From Streptomyces viridiviolaceus (GTDB lineage: Bacteria > Actinomycetota > Actinomycetes > Streptomycetales > Streptomycetaceae): a DNA stretch of 64,000 bases. The stretch lies in the NCBI RefSeq assembly GCF_014650995.1, contig NZ_BMWA01000010.1, forward strand, positions 200,516 through 264,515. The letters run 5' to 3'. This document shows, in pieces, positions 1-8,148 of this stretch (within the stretch, counting starts at the first letter, position 1; each line of letters begins with the position of its first letter). The notes under the pieces were generated by a model. That model made no database searches. It saw nothing but the letters and a program-made list of their open reading frames with translations, and was not told the DNA's origin. A program made the position numbers and the translations under genes.

Positions 1-882
1 TACTGGGAGGTGGGGCGGACGAGTGAGGCGATCGATATCGAGGAGCAGGTGGCTGCGGATCGTGAGCGGATTCTTGGTGTGGATCATCTCGACACTTTGA
101 CCGCGCGGGCCAGCCTTGCCGCCTCCTACTGGGAGGTGGGGCGGACGAGTGAGGCGATCGATATCGAGGAGCAGGTGGCTGCGGATCGTGAGCGGATTCT
201 TGGTGCGGAACATCCCGACACTTTGACCGCGCGCGTCAACCTGGCGGTTTCCTACCAGCAGGCGGGGCGGACGAGTGAGGCGATCGATATCGAGGAGCAG
301 GTGGTCGCCGATCGTGAGCGGATTCTTGGTGCGGAACACCCCGACACCTTGACCGCGCGCGCCAACCTGGCCATCACCTACCAGCAGGCGGGACGCACGC
401 ATGACGCCATCGCGTTGCTCAAGGAGGTGACCGGCGACCGCGAACGGACTCTGGGTGCGGACCACTCCAGCACCTCGACCGCGCGGATCAACCTTGCCTC
501 CGCCTACCGGGCAGCGGGGCAGGACGACGAGGCCATCGCGTTGCTGGAGCAGGTGGCTGCGGATCGTGAGCGGATTCTTGGTGTGGATCATCTCGACACT
601 TTGACCGCGCGTGCCAATCTCGCCGTTTCCTACTGGGAGGTGGGGCGGACGAGTGAGGCGATCGATATCGAGGAGCAGGTGGCTGCGGACCGTGAGCGGA
701 TTCTGGGTGCGGAACATGCCGACACTCTGACCGCGCGCGCCAACCTAGCCGCCTCTTACCAGCAGGCGGGGCGGATGAGCGAGGCCATCGCCTTGCTGGA
801 GCAAGTGGCTGCCGATCGTGAGCGGATTCAGGGTGCGGAACATCCCGACACCCTGACCGCGCGCGCCGCCCTCGCCACCGCC
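1..882 (+). repeat. Tandem 126-bp coding repeats (seven units)
   Basis: Units begin near 1, 127, 253, 379, 505, 631 and 757, a strict 126-bp (42-codon) period. The units at 1, 127 and 631 share an almost unchanged stretch of about 80 bases. The units at 379 and 505 have diverged, so the array is a mosaic. The period preserves the reading frame and there are no spacers, so this is internal gene duplication and not a CRISPR array. Unit number probably varies between strains. Confidence 0.9.
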
Positions 883-924
883 TCCCAGCAGGCAACCAGG
901 CCGCAAGGTGATCACGCCGGCTAA
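1..924 (+). CDS. TPR-repeat protein, 3' part (5' end outside window)
   Basis: The frame is open from base 1, so the true start lies upstream; about 307 C-terminal residues are visible. They form seven consecutive 42-residue tetratricopeptide units of the TPR_10/TPR_12 (kinesin-light-chain-like) kind. Each unit carries a core like H-P-D-T-L-T-A-R-x-x-L-A, followed by Y-x-x-x-G-R-x-x-E-A-I. In actinomycetes such arrays usually form the C-terminal scaffold of NB-ARC/STAND proteins, but the effector end is not visible. Several units are nearly identical in DNA and use AT-richer codons (GAT, ATC GAT ATC) than neighbouring genes, pointing to recent unit duplication. A short polar tail ending QGDHAG closes the protein. 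Confidence 0.88.
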   Translation, partial: YWEVGRTSEAIDIEEQVAADRERILGVDHLDTLTARASLAASYWEVGRTSEAIDIEEQVAADRERILGAEHPDTLTARVNLAVSYQQAGRTSEAIDIEEQVVADRERILGAEHPDTLTARANLAITYQQAGRTHDAIALLKEVTGDRERTLGADHSSTSTARINLASAYRAAGQDDEAIALLEQVAADRERILGVDHLDTLTARANLAVSYWEVGRTSEAIDIEEQVAADRERILGAEHADTLTARANLAASYQQAGRMSEAIALLEQVAADRERIQGAEHPDTLTARAALATASQQATRPQGDHAG

Positions 925-984
925 CGGGCTTGAAACTCGGTCTGTTGGGGCTTCGGCGTTGAGCCTCCGGCCGGACCCGCCATA

Positions 985-1589
985 ACGGCCCACTACGAGC
1001 GGATCGCGGGCCGCTGCGCCGACCGACTCGAAACGGTGGCACATCTGGCGGGCCAGGGCGACCGGTACGCCGTCCACGCCATCACCACGGGCGCGTCCGC
1101 GGCCGGACGGGCCCTCGGCGGGCTCGCCAACGTCCTCGGCCCCGACCGGGGTCGTCGTCGCCGGTGGGCGTCCCGCGCATCGGCCGGCTCTACCGGAACG
1201 CCCTGACGGCAGCCTTCACCGCGGAACTCCTTCTTCCCTTGCGTGACCGGCGGCCCGAGCCGCCGCGCTTCGGAGACGCCCTGGTGATGGCCGATGTCGC
1301 CACCCTGCGAGAAGGAGTGACAGCAGCCGCCGACGGAGCCGACTTCGTCTCCACCACGCTGTCCGGGTACGCGCCCGGCTCTCCCGTCCAGGACGGACCG
1401 GACCTGGCTCTGGTGGCGGCCCTCGCCGCCGCGGTGGACGTCCCCGTCACCGCCGAAGGCCGCATCCGTACGCCCGAGGAGGCCGCCCAGGCCCTCGCAC
1501 ACGGCGCACACAGTGTCGGCGTCGGCACGGCCGTCACCGCGCCCACCGCTTTGACCTCCGCCTTCGTCCGGGCCCTGCCGCACCCCTAG
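985..1589 (+). pseudogene. Decayed nanK (ROK kinase) - nanE (ManNAc-6-P epimerase) fusion remnant
   Basis: Positions 988-1150 translate as the C-terminal part of a ROK-family sugar kinase (…GRALGGLANVLGPD). The expected next segment (VVVAGG) is one frame away, from 1151. The following segment (GVPRIGRLY) is in a third frame from 1164, so two small indels are needed to read through. The open frame 1164-1589 then passes directly into the C-terminal half of N-acetylmannosamine-6-phosphate 2-epimerase (DALVMADVATL, then DVPVTAEGRIRTPEEAAQAL and GVGTAVTAPTALT). NanE is normally about 230 residues; here its first half is missing. Both enzymes belong to sialic acid/ManNAc catabolism. I read this as a deletion joining the 3' ends of neighbouring nan genes, followed by decay. 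A working product is unlikely. Confidence 0.75.
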
Positions 1590-2987
1590 GTGCAGCAGGG
1601 GACCGAGGCCCACCGGTTCCCCAACACCCCGGTACGCCTGCCCGACGGACTGCACTGGAACCTGCTCGCGCTCTTCCAGGGAACCGTCGACGGACTGCGG
1701 GAGGCCGCCCGGGCCGGCGGTGTCGTCTCCATCGGGGTGGACACGTGGGCGGTGGACTACGGACTCCTCGACGCCGACGGCGTACTCGTCGGCACCCCCT
1801 ACCACTACCGGGACAGCCGCACCGACACCGCCGCCGAGCAGGTCTGGCCCCGCGTCGGACCCGAGGAGCTGTACCGGATCACCGGGCTGCAGCACCTGCC
1901 CTTCAACACCGTCTTCCAGCTCGCCTCGGCAGCGGGCAGCAGCCAGTTGCGCGCCGCCCGCACCCTGCTGCTGATACCGGACCTGCTGGTCCACTGGCTG
2001 ACCGGATCCATCGGGGCGGAGGCGACCAACGCCTCCACCACGGGGCTCTTCGACGCCCGCACGGGCACCTGGTCCGCGGAACTCCTCGACCGGCTCTCCA
2101 TCGACCCCGGCCTGCTGCCACCCCTGCGCCGACCCGGCGACCCGGCAGGCAGCCTGCTTCCGCACGTCGCCGCCCACACCGATCTGGACGCGAGCACCCC
2201 GGTCGTCACCGTCGCCTCGCACGACACCGCATCCGCGGTCGCCGCCGTCCCGGCCACCGAACCGCACTTCGCCTACATCTCGTGCGGCACCTGGTCGCTG
2301 GCCGGCCTCGAACTGGACGCCCCGGTCCTGACCGAGACCTCCCGGGCCGCGAACTTCACCAACGAGCTGGGCGTGGACGGCACCGTCCGCTACCTCCGCA
2401 ACATCATGGGCATGTGGCTGCTGGAGGAGTGCCGCCGGGCCTGGGACGCACAGGGGCTGCCCACACACATCCCCGAGCTCCTCGCCGAGGCCGCCCGGTG
2501 CCGGGCCTACGGCGCGATCATCGACCCCGACGACCCCGAGTTCCTCGCCCCGGGCGACATGCCGGAACGGATCCGGGACCACTGCCGCCGCACCGGCCAG
2601 CCGGTCCCCGAGAGCCAGGGTGCCGTCGTCCGCTGCATTCTGGAGAGCCTGGCACTGGCCCACCGCCGCACCCTGCGGCAGGCCGCCGAACTCGCCGGCC
2701 GCGACATCACCCACATCCATCTCGTCGGTGGCGGCTCACGCAACGACCTGCTCTGCCAGCTCACCGCCGACGCCACCGGACTGCCCGTCATCGCCGGGCC
2801 CACCGAAGCCACCGCCCTCGGGAACATCCTCGTCCAGGCCAGGGCCGCCGGACTGGTGGCCGACCTGGCCGCGATGCGCCGACTCGTCGCCTCCACCCAA
2901 CACCTCAGGCGCTACACCCCCCGCGGCGACAGCGCCGCCTGGGACGCGGCGGCTGCCAGGCTCACCCCTGCCCGAACGGAGCCCTGA
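1590..2987 (+). CDS. rhaB: Rhamnulokinase, N-terminally truncated
   Basis: FGGY-family L-rhamnulose kinase, which makes L-rhamnulose 1-phosphate. The 465 residues match the family from the segment HRFPNTPVRLPDGLHW onward, including SIGVDTWAVDYGLLD, the C-G-T-W-S phosphate-2 region and the adenosine motif GGGSRNDLLCQL. Family members normally have about 30 more N-terminal residues with the first phosphate-binding loop (D-L-G-A-x-S-G-R). Here an in-frame TAG at 1587 lies immediately before the first possible start (GTG 1590), so that loop is absent and no upstream start exists. Catalysis is therefore doubtful. The stop overlaps the lutA start (TGATG), so the original operon order rhaB-lutABC survives. 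This may be a pseudogene still serving as the leader of the lut transcript. Confidence 0.8.
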   Translation: MQQGTEAHRFPNTPVRLPDGLHWNLLALFQGTVDGLREAARAGGVVSIGVDTWAVDYGLLDADGVLVGTPYHYRDSRTDTAAEQVWPRVGPEELYRITGLQHLPFNTVFQLASAAGSSQLRAARTLLLIPDLLVHWLTGSIGAEATNASTTGLFDARTGTWSAELLDRLSIDPGLLPPLRRPGDPAGSLLPHVAAHTDLDASTPVVTVASHDTASAVAAVPATEPHFAYISCGTWSLAGLELDAPVLTETSRAANFTNELGVDGTVRYLRNIMGMWLLEECRRAWDAQGLPTHIPELLAEAARCRAYGAIIDPDDPEFLAPGDMPERIRDHCRRTGQPVPESQGAVVRCILESLALAHRRTLRQAAELAGRDITHIHLVGGGSRNDLLCQLTADATGLPVIAGPTEATALGNILVQARAAGLVADLAAMRRLVASTQHLRRYTPRGDSAAWDAAAARLTPARTEP

Positions 2988-3742
2988 TGCGCGTAGCTCT
3001 CTTCGCCACCTGCGTCAACGACGCCCTGTACCCGTCCACGGCCATCGCCACCGTCAAGGTGCTCGAGCGCCTCGGAGTCGAGGTGGACTTCCCCGCCGCC
3101 CAGACGTGCTGCGGCCAGCCGCAGTACAACACCGGTTACCGGCGCGCGACCGAACCGCTGGTGCGCCGCATGGCCCGCGCCTTCGAGGGCTACGACCACG
3201 TCGTCGCCCCCTCCGGCTCCTGCGTCGCCATGGTCCGCGACAACTACCCCCGCATCGGCGCCAGAGCGGCAGCCGAAGGCCGCGGACGGGAACTGGCCGG
3301 GGCCGCCACGTCCCTGGTGCCGCGCGTCCACGAGCTGACCGAGTTCCTCGTCGACGTGCTGGGGGTGACGGACGTGGGCGCGTACTTCCCCCACACGGTG
3401 ACCTACCACCCGTCGTGCCACGGGCTGCGCACGCTCGGGCTGGGCGACCGGCCGCGCCGCCTGCTGCAGGCGGTCAAGGGACTGGAACTGATCGAGCTGC
3501 CGGGCGCGGAGGAGTGCTGCGGCTTCGGCGGAACGTTCGCCGTGAAGAACGCCGACGTGTCCGAGGCGATGGGCGCCGACAAGATCAGCAATGCCCTGGC
3601 CACGGAGGCGGACGTGCTGTGCGGCGCCGACAACTCGTGCCTCATGCACATCGGCGGCATGCTGCGTCGCCGGGAGGCACCGCAGCGGGCACTGCACCTC
3701 GCGGAGATTCTCGCGAGCACGGAAGAGGAGCCGCTGCGATGA
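2987..3742 (+). CDS. lutA: L-lactate utilization protein LutA, Fe-S/CCG-domain subunit
   Basis: 251-residue homologue of LutA/YkgE, a subunit of the cytoplasmic LutABC iron-sulfur L-lactate dehydrogenase that yields pyruvate. Two cysteine-rich CCG domains are visible: an early Cys (FATCVND) with QTCCGQP, and later the segment around H-P-S-C-H-G-L-R with EECCGFGGTF. These normally bind Fe-S or heterodisulfide-type centres. The ATG at 2987 overlaps the rhaB stop, and the stop at 3740-3742 overlaps the lutB start (ATGA), so lutABC is translationally coupled. Placement behind rhaB makes sense because L-rhamnose breakdown produces L-lactaldehyde and then L-lactate. Confidence 0.93.
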   Translation: MRVALFATCVNDALYPSTAIATVKVLERLGVEVDFPAAQTCCGQPQYNTGYRRATEPLVRRMARAFEGYDHVVAPSGSCVAMVRDNYPRIGARAAAEGRGRELAGAATSLVPRVHELTEFLVDVLGVTDVGAYFPHTVTYHPSCHGLRTLGLGDRPRRLLQAVKGLELIELPGAEECCGFGGTFAVKNADVSEAMGADKISNALATEADVLCGADNSCLMHIGGMLRRREAPQRALHLAEILASTEEEPLR

Positions 3743-5163
3743 GTGGAACCTTCATCGGAATGCCGTCCTTCCCCGAGGCGGCACGCGACGCCGTACGCGA
3801 CACGACGCTGCGCGGCAATCTCCGGCACGCCACGCACACCATCCGCGCCAAGCGGGCGGGGGCGGTCGCCGAACTCGACGACTGGGCGCAGCTGCGCGAG
3901 GCCGGCAAGCAGATCAAGGACCGGACGCTGCGTCACCTCGACCGCCACCTGGAGCAGCTGGAACGGGCCGTCACCGCCGCGGGCGGCACCGTGCACTGGG
4001 CCGCCGACGCCGAAGAGGCCAACCGCATCGTCGCGGACCTGGTCGAGGCGACCGGCGAGACGGAGGTCGTCAAGGTCAAGTCCATGGCCACCCAGGAGAT
4101 CGGCCTCAACGCGGCGCTGGAGACGGCCGGCATCCGCGCCTACGAGACCGACCTAGCCGAACTCATCGTGCAGCTCGGCGACGACCTGCCCTCCCACATC
4201 CTCGTCCCGGCCATCCACCGCAACCGCGGCGAGATCCGCGACATCTTCCGCGACCACATGCAGGACTGGGGGCGCCCCGCCCCGGACGGCCTGACCGACC
4301 GGCCCGCGGACCTCGCCGAAGCGGCCCGGCTCCACCTGCGCGAGAAGTTCCTCCGCGCCAAGGTGGGGATCTCCGGTGCCAACTTCATGGTCGCCGAGAC
4401 CGGCACGCTGGTCGTCGTGGAGTCCGAGGGCAACGGCCGCATGTGCCTGACCCTGCCCGAGACCCTGATCTCCGTGGTCGGCATCGAGAAGGTGATCCCC
4501 ACCTGGCGCGACCTCGAGGTCTTCCTCCAGCTCCTGCCGCGCTCCTCCACCGCCGAGCGGATGAACCCCTACACCACGATGTGGACGGGCACGACCGACG
4601 GGGACGGCCCGCGCGCCTTCCACCTGGTCCTGCTGGACAACGGCCGCACCGACACCCTCGCCGACGAGGTCGGCCGGCAGGCGCTGCGCTGCATCCGCTG
4701 CTCGGCGTGCCTGAACGTCTGTCCGGTGTACGAGCGGGCCGGCGGCCACGCCTACGGCTCCGCCTACCCCGGCCCCATCGGCGCCATCCTCACCCCCCAA
4801 CTGCGGGGCACCGCCACGGAGCTCGACGCGTCACTGCCGTACGCGTCGTCCCTGTGCGGCGCCTGCTACGAAGTGTGCCCGGTGGCCATCGACATCCCCG
4901 AAGTCCTCGTCCACCTGCGGGAGAAGGTCGCCGACCAGGGCGGCGCCGGACACCGCCTCGAACGGGCCGCGATGCGGGCGGCGACCTGGCTCCTGGACCA
5001 CCCGGCCGCCCTCACCGCCGGTGAACGCCTCGCCTCCAGGACGCGGAAGCTGCATCCCAAGCGGCTCCCCGGCCCCGGGGCCCGCGAGTGGACCAACAGT
5101 CGTGACCTGCCGGAGCTGCCCGACCGGCCCTTCCGTGACTGGTGGAAGAAGAACCACGCATGA
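3739..5163 (+). CDS. lutB: L-lactate utilization protein LutB, ferredoxin-type subunit
   Basis: 474-residue LutB/YkgF. An N-terminal LUD domain (roughly residues 60-300) contains conserved segments such as KVKSMATQEIGLN and GANFMVAETGTLV. It is followed by two 4Fe-4S motifs, CIRCSACLNVCPVY near residue 317 and CGACYEVCPVAIDIP near 375, and a helical DUF3390-like C-terminus. LutB carries electrons within the LutABC L-lactate dehydrogenase. The start overlaps the end of lutA and the stop overlaps the start of lutC by ATGA junctions. Length and motifs are normal, so this subunit looks intact despite the damage upstream. Confidence 0.95.
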   Translation: MSGTFIGMPSFPEAARDAVRDTTLRGNLRHATHTIRAKRAGAVAELDDWAQLREAGKQIKDRTLRHLDRHLEQLERAVTAAGGTVHWAADAEEANRIVADLVEATGETEVVKVKSMATQEIGLNAALETAGIRAYETDLAELIVQLGDDLPSHILVPAIHRNRGEIRDIFRDHMQDWGRPAPDGLTDRPADLAEAARLHLREKFLRAKVGISGANFMVAETGTLVVVESEGNGRMCLTLPETLISVVGIEKVIPTWRDLEVFLQLLPRSSTAERMNPYTTMWTGTTDGDGPRAFHLVLLDNGRTDTLADEVGRQALRCIRCSACLNVCPVYERAGGHAYGSAYPGPIGAILTPQLRGTATELDASLPYASSLCGACYEVCPVAIDIPEVLVHLREKVADQGGAGHRLERAAMRAATWLLDHPAALTAGERLASRTRKLHPKRLPGPGAREWTNSRDLPELPDRPFRDWWKKNHA

Positions 5164-5801
5164 CGTCTCCGTCCTCCTCCCGCGACCGCGTCCTGGGCAG
5201 AGTGCGCAGGGCCCTCGCCGACGTGCCCGAGGCCCCCGAGGTCGCGCGCGACTACCTCGTGAGCCACACACCCGACGACCCCGCCGGGGTGCTCGACCTC
5301 CTCCACGACAACCTCGTCGACTACCGGGCCGGTGTGCACCGCAGCACCCGGCAGGGCCTGCCGGCACTCGTCGGCAGGCTCCTCGCCGAGCGCGGCGCAC
5401 GCACCGTCGTCGTGCCGCCCGGTCTTCCCGGTGCCTGGCTGGCCGGCTCGGACGCCCGGCAACGGTTCGACGACGTCCCCCTGACCCCGGCCGAACTCGA
5501 TTCCACCGACGCCGTGGTCACCGGGTGCGCCCTGGCCGTCGCGGAGACCGGCACCGTCGTCCTCGACGCCGGCCCGGGGCAGGGCCGGCGCGCCCTCACC
5601 CTCATTCCCGACCTGCACGTCTGTGTCGTCGAAGCCCCCGGCCAGGTGGTCGCCTCGCTCCCGCAGGCCCTGCCCCGCCTCGACCCCACCCGCCCGATGA
5701 CCTGGATCTCCGGCCCGTCCGCCACGAGCGACATCGAACTCGACCGGGTCGAAGGCGTCCACGGCCCGCGGACCCTGGAGGTCGTCCTGGTGGTGGACTG
5801 A
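5160..5801 (+). CDS. lutC: Lactate utilization protein LutC (LUD domain)
   Basis: 213-residue LutC/YkgG, a single LUD-domain protein and third component of the L-lactate dehydrogenase. The typical centre TGCALAVAETGTVVLD and the C-terminal ISGPSATSDIEL segment are present. I chose the ATG at 5160 because it overlaps the lutB stop (ATGA); a start 18 bases upstream would add residues absent from the family. The operon ends at a G+C hairpin (5817-5835). No lutR-type regulator lies next to the operon. Confidence 0.93.
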   Translation: MTSPSSSRDRVLGRVRRALADVPEAPEVARDYLVSHTPDDPAGVLDLLHDNLVDYRAGVHRSTRQGLPALVGRLLAERGARTVVVPPGLPGAWLAGSDARQRFDDVPLTPAELDSTDAVVTGCALAVAETGTVVLDAGPGQGRRALTLIPDLHVCVVEAPGQVVASLPQALPRLDPTRPMTWISGPSATSDIELDRVEGVHGPRTLEVVLVVD

Positions 5802-5816
5802 CGCCGCCGTCGACGC

Positions 5817-5835
5817 GGCCGGCGCATCGCCGGCC
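5817..5835 (+). terminator. Hairpin after lutABC
   Basis: Perfect 8-bp stem GGCCGGCG / CGCCGGCC with a 3-base CAT loop, 16 bases after the lutC stop. There is no T tract, as is usual in Streptomyces. It probably ends the lut transcript and also lies before the opposite-strand remnant. Confidence 0.5.
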
Positions 5836-5842
5836 CCGTCGG

Positions 5843-6060
5843 TCAGTCCAGCCGCCCCACGCGGAACGTGGTCGTGCAGCCGCGTTCCTCGCCGGGAGCC
5901 AGGAACGTCATGGAACCGTCCTCCCGGGCCGCGGTCGCGCCGAAGAGCGTGTGGTCGAGGCCCGCGGTGAGCAGCAGTCCCGAGAAGCCGCGCATCATCG
6001 ACAGGGCACGTCGTCGTCGCGGTACTCGTGCAGACCGGGGTGCCGGAAGCCGGTCGCGGA
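5843..6060 (-). pseudogene. DUF4432 (aldose-1-epimerase-like) internally deleted remnant
   Basis: Read on the minus strand, the sequence holds pieces that normally sit about 200 residues apart. An N-terminal segment (GFRHPGLHEYRDD in one frame, then MMRGFSGLLLTAGLDHTLFG in another) is joined to the extreme C-terminus (AAREDGSMTFLAPGEERG…TTFRV). Family members are about 300-350 residues of galactose-mutarotase-like fold. So a large internal deletion plus a frameshift removed the active-site domain. It is one of several remnants flanking the lut operon and may once have served sugar catabolism. The identification is from remembered family pattern and should be confirmed by alignment. Confidence 0.6.
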
Positions 6061-6117
6061 GCGCCAGCCGAAGCCGCGGCCCGCGAACTCCGTTCGGGCG
6101 GGACACCGTCACACGCG

Positions 6118-6345
6118 ATGTCCGTCACTGTCGTAATCAAGCTCGCGGACCTGTCCGTCGCACGCGCCGACGCCCTGCGCGGGCGCGGTGTGAGCGACCT
6201 GATCGCACGCCTGACCGCCGAGGCGGGGACGGCCGTGTTCAAGGTGGCGTTCCAGCGCTGGATCGTCGAGCCCGGACAGCGGGACCTCTCACAACTCGTC
6301 AGGGAGTGCCTCGACACGCTCGGCGCCGTCGGCGCGGGCCGCTGA
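6118..6345 (+). pseudogene. TetR-family regulator, C-terminal remnant
   Basis: The frame from ATG 6118 encodes 75 residues. Its second half (residues about 25-70: L-I-A-R-L-T-A-E-A…FKVAFQRWI…DLSQLVRECLDTLGAV) looks like the last two helices of a TetR ligand-binding domain. The N-terminal helix-turn-helix and most of the effector domain are missing, and the first ~15 residues have no family match. I interpret it as the 3' end of a deleted regulator. A short independent protein is possible but less likely; no Shine-Dalgarno sequence is obvious. Confidence 0.5.
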
Positions 6346-6436
6346 CCGGCTCCGGCCGCCGGGCGCGCGAACCCGCCCGGCCGAGCCGCGCGGGAGCGCA
6401 CGGGGGCCGCCGCCCGGATGCGCGGCGTGGCCGTAC

Positions 6437-6461
6437 GTCTGGCGGCTTCCGGCCTGGGTAC
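6437..6461 (+). promoter_or_regulatory. Sigma-B-type promoter before ctaD
   Basis: GTCT (6437-6440), 15 bases, then GGGTAC (6456-6461), an exact match to GNNT-N15-GGGTAC. The -10 element ends only 10 bases before the ctaD ATG and there is no Shine-Dalgarno sequence between them, so the mRNA would be leaderless or nearly so. Confidence 0.6.
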
Positions 6462-6471
6462 CCTCCGGCGC

Positions 6472-8148
6472 ATGGCGGTGGACAGGAGGAACAAACCGCC
6501 GCACCGGACACCCGAGCGGACGCGGACGAACCGCACGCTCGGGCGGTCCCTGGTGCGGTGGGCGACGACGACCGATCACAAGGTGATCGGCAATCTCTAC
6601 ATGACGACCTCCTTCTGCTTCTTCCTCTTCGGTGGCCTGCTCGCGCTCCTGATGCGCGCCGAACTCGCCCGCCCGGGACTGCAGCTGTTCAGCAGTCACC
6701 AGTACAACCAGCTCTTCACCGTGCACGGCACGATCATGATGCTGCTGTTCGCGACCCCGCTGTTCGCCGGATTCGCCAACGCCATCATGCCCCTGCAGAT
6801 CGGTGCCCCGGACGTCGCCTTCCCCCGGCTCAACGCGCTGTCCTACTGGCTGTACCTCTTCGGCGGTCTGATGGTGGTGGCGGGATTCCTCACCCCCCAG
6901 GGAGCTGCGGCCTTCGGCTGGTTCGCCTACGCGCCGCTCAACAGCGCCGTCTTCAGCCCGGGACCGGGCGGTGACCTGTGGGCCATGGGGCTGGTGGTCA
7001 CCGGCGTGTCCACCACGCTCGGCGCCGTCAACTTCATCACGACCATCCTGTGTCTGCGCGCCCCCGGCATGACCATGTTCCGGATGCCGATCTTCACCTG
7101 GAACGTGCTGTTCACCTCGATCCTGGTGCTGCCCGCCTTCCCCGTGCTCACCGCCGCGCTCCTCGCCCTGGAGGCCGACCGCAAGTTCGGCGCGCACATC
7201 TACGACGCCGCGAGCGGCGGGGCACTGCTGTGGCAGCACCTGTTCTGGTTCTTCGGCCACCCCGAGGTCTACATCGTCGCGCTGCCGTTCTTCGGCATCG
7301 TCACCGAGATCGTCCCGGTGTTCAGTCGCAAGCCGATCTTCGGCTACCTCAGCCTGATCGGCGCCACCATCGCGATCACCATGCTGTCCGCCGTGGTGTG
7401 GGCCCATCACATGTTCGCCACCGGTGCCGTGCTGCTGCCGTTCTTCGCGCTGATGTCGTTCCTTATCGCGGTGCCGACGGGAGTAAAGTTCTTCAACTGG
7501 ATCGGCACGATGATCCGCGGCTCGCTGTCCTTCGAGACGCCGATGCTGTGGTCGTGCGGCTTCCTCGTGACGTTCCTGCTCGGCGGCATGAGCGGCGTCC
7601 TGATCGCCTCCCCGCCGCTCGACTTCCACCTCACGGACTCCTACTTCATCGTCGCCCACCTGCACTACGTGCTGTTCGGCACGGTGGTGTTCGCGATGTT
7701 CGCGGGTTTCTACTTCTGGTGGCCGAAGTTCACCGGCAGAATGCTCGACGAACGCCTCGGCAAGATCCACTTCTGGACGCTCTTCGTCGGTTTCCAGACC
7801 ACGTTCCTCGTGCAGCACTGGCTCGGCGAGCAGGGCATGCCGCGCCGTTACGCCGACTACCTGGCCGCGGACGGCTTCACGGCCCTGAACACCATCAGCT
7901 CCATCGGCGCCTTCCTGCTCGGCCTGTCCACGCTGCCGTTCCTCTACAACGTGTGGCGCACCCGCCAGTACGGCACCCGCGTGGAGAACGACGACCCCTG
8001 GGGCTACGGCCGTTCCCTCGAATGGGCCACCGCGTGCCCACCGCCACGCCACAACTTCCACTCGCTGCCCCGGATCCGTTCCGAGTCCCCGGCGTTCGAG
8101 CTGCACCACCCCCACATCAGCCGGCACGACCAGAGGCACGTGCAGTGA
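6472..8148 (+). CDS. ctaD: Cytochrome c oxidase subunit I (aa3-type), accessory copy
   Basis: 558-residue heme-copper oxidase subunit I, integral to the cytoplasmic membrane with about 12 helices; it reduces O2 to water and pumps protons. Key features are visible: TVHGTIMM (heme a ligand), WQHLFWFFGHPEVY (Cu-B His and the His-Tyr crosslink), WAHHMF (Cu-B His pair), and AHLHYVLFG (heme ligands). The ATG at 6472 directly follows a sigma-B-type promoter. ctaF overlaps its stop. No subunit II (ctaC), subunit III (ctaE), qcrA or qcrC is nearby, so the product presumably assembles with housekeeping partners. It is probably an alternative subunit I used under stress (inference). Confidence 0.95.
   Translation: MAVDRRNKPPHRTPERTRTNRTLGRSLVRWATTTDHKVIGNLYMTTSFCFFLFGGLLALLMRAELARPGLQLFSSHQYNQLFTVHGTIMMLLFATPLFAGFANAIMPLQIGAPDVAFPRLNALSYWLYLFGGLMVVAGFLTPQGAAAFGWFAYAPLNSAVFSPGPGGDLWAMGLVVTGVSTTLGAVNFITTILCLRAPGMTMFRMPIFTWNVLFTSILVLPAFPVLTAALLALEADRKFGAHIYDAASGGALLWQHLFWFFGHPEVYIVALPFFGIVTEIVPVFSRKPIFGYLSLIGATIAITMLSAVVWAHHMFATGAVLLPFFALMSFLIAVPTGVKFFNWIGTMIRGSLSFETPMLWSCGFLVTFLLGGMSGVLIASPPLDFHLTDSYFIVAHLHYVLFGTVVFAMFAGFYFWWPKFTGRMLDERLGKIHFWTLFVGFQTTFLVQHWLGEQGMPRRYADYLAADGFTALNTISSIGAFLLGLSTLPFLYNVWRTRQYGTRVENDDPWGYGRSLEWATACPPPRHNFHSLPRIRSESPAFELHHPHISRHDQRHVQ

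Noticed and set aside
1..882. CRISPR-like regular repeats
   Set aside because: The 126-bp period is in frame, contiguous and encodes TPR units. There are no short repeats with unique spacers.
993..2720. Long minus-strand open frame opposite the nan remnant and rhaB
   Set aside because: Gly/Val/Arg-rich low-complexity translation with no family match. It is the antisense shadow of high-GC coding sequence.
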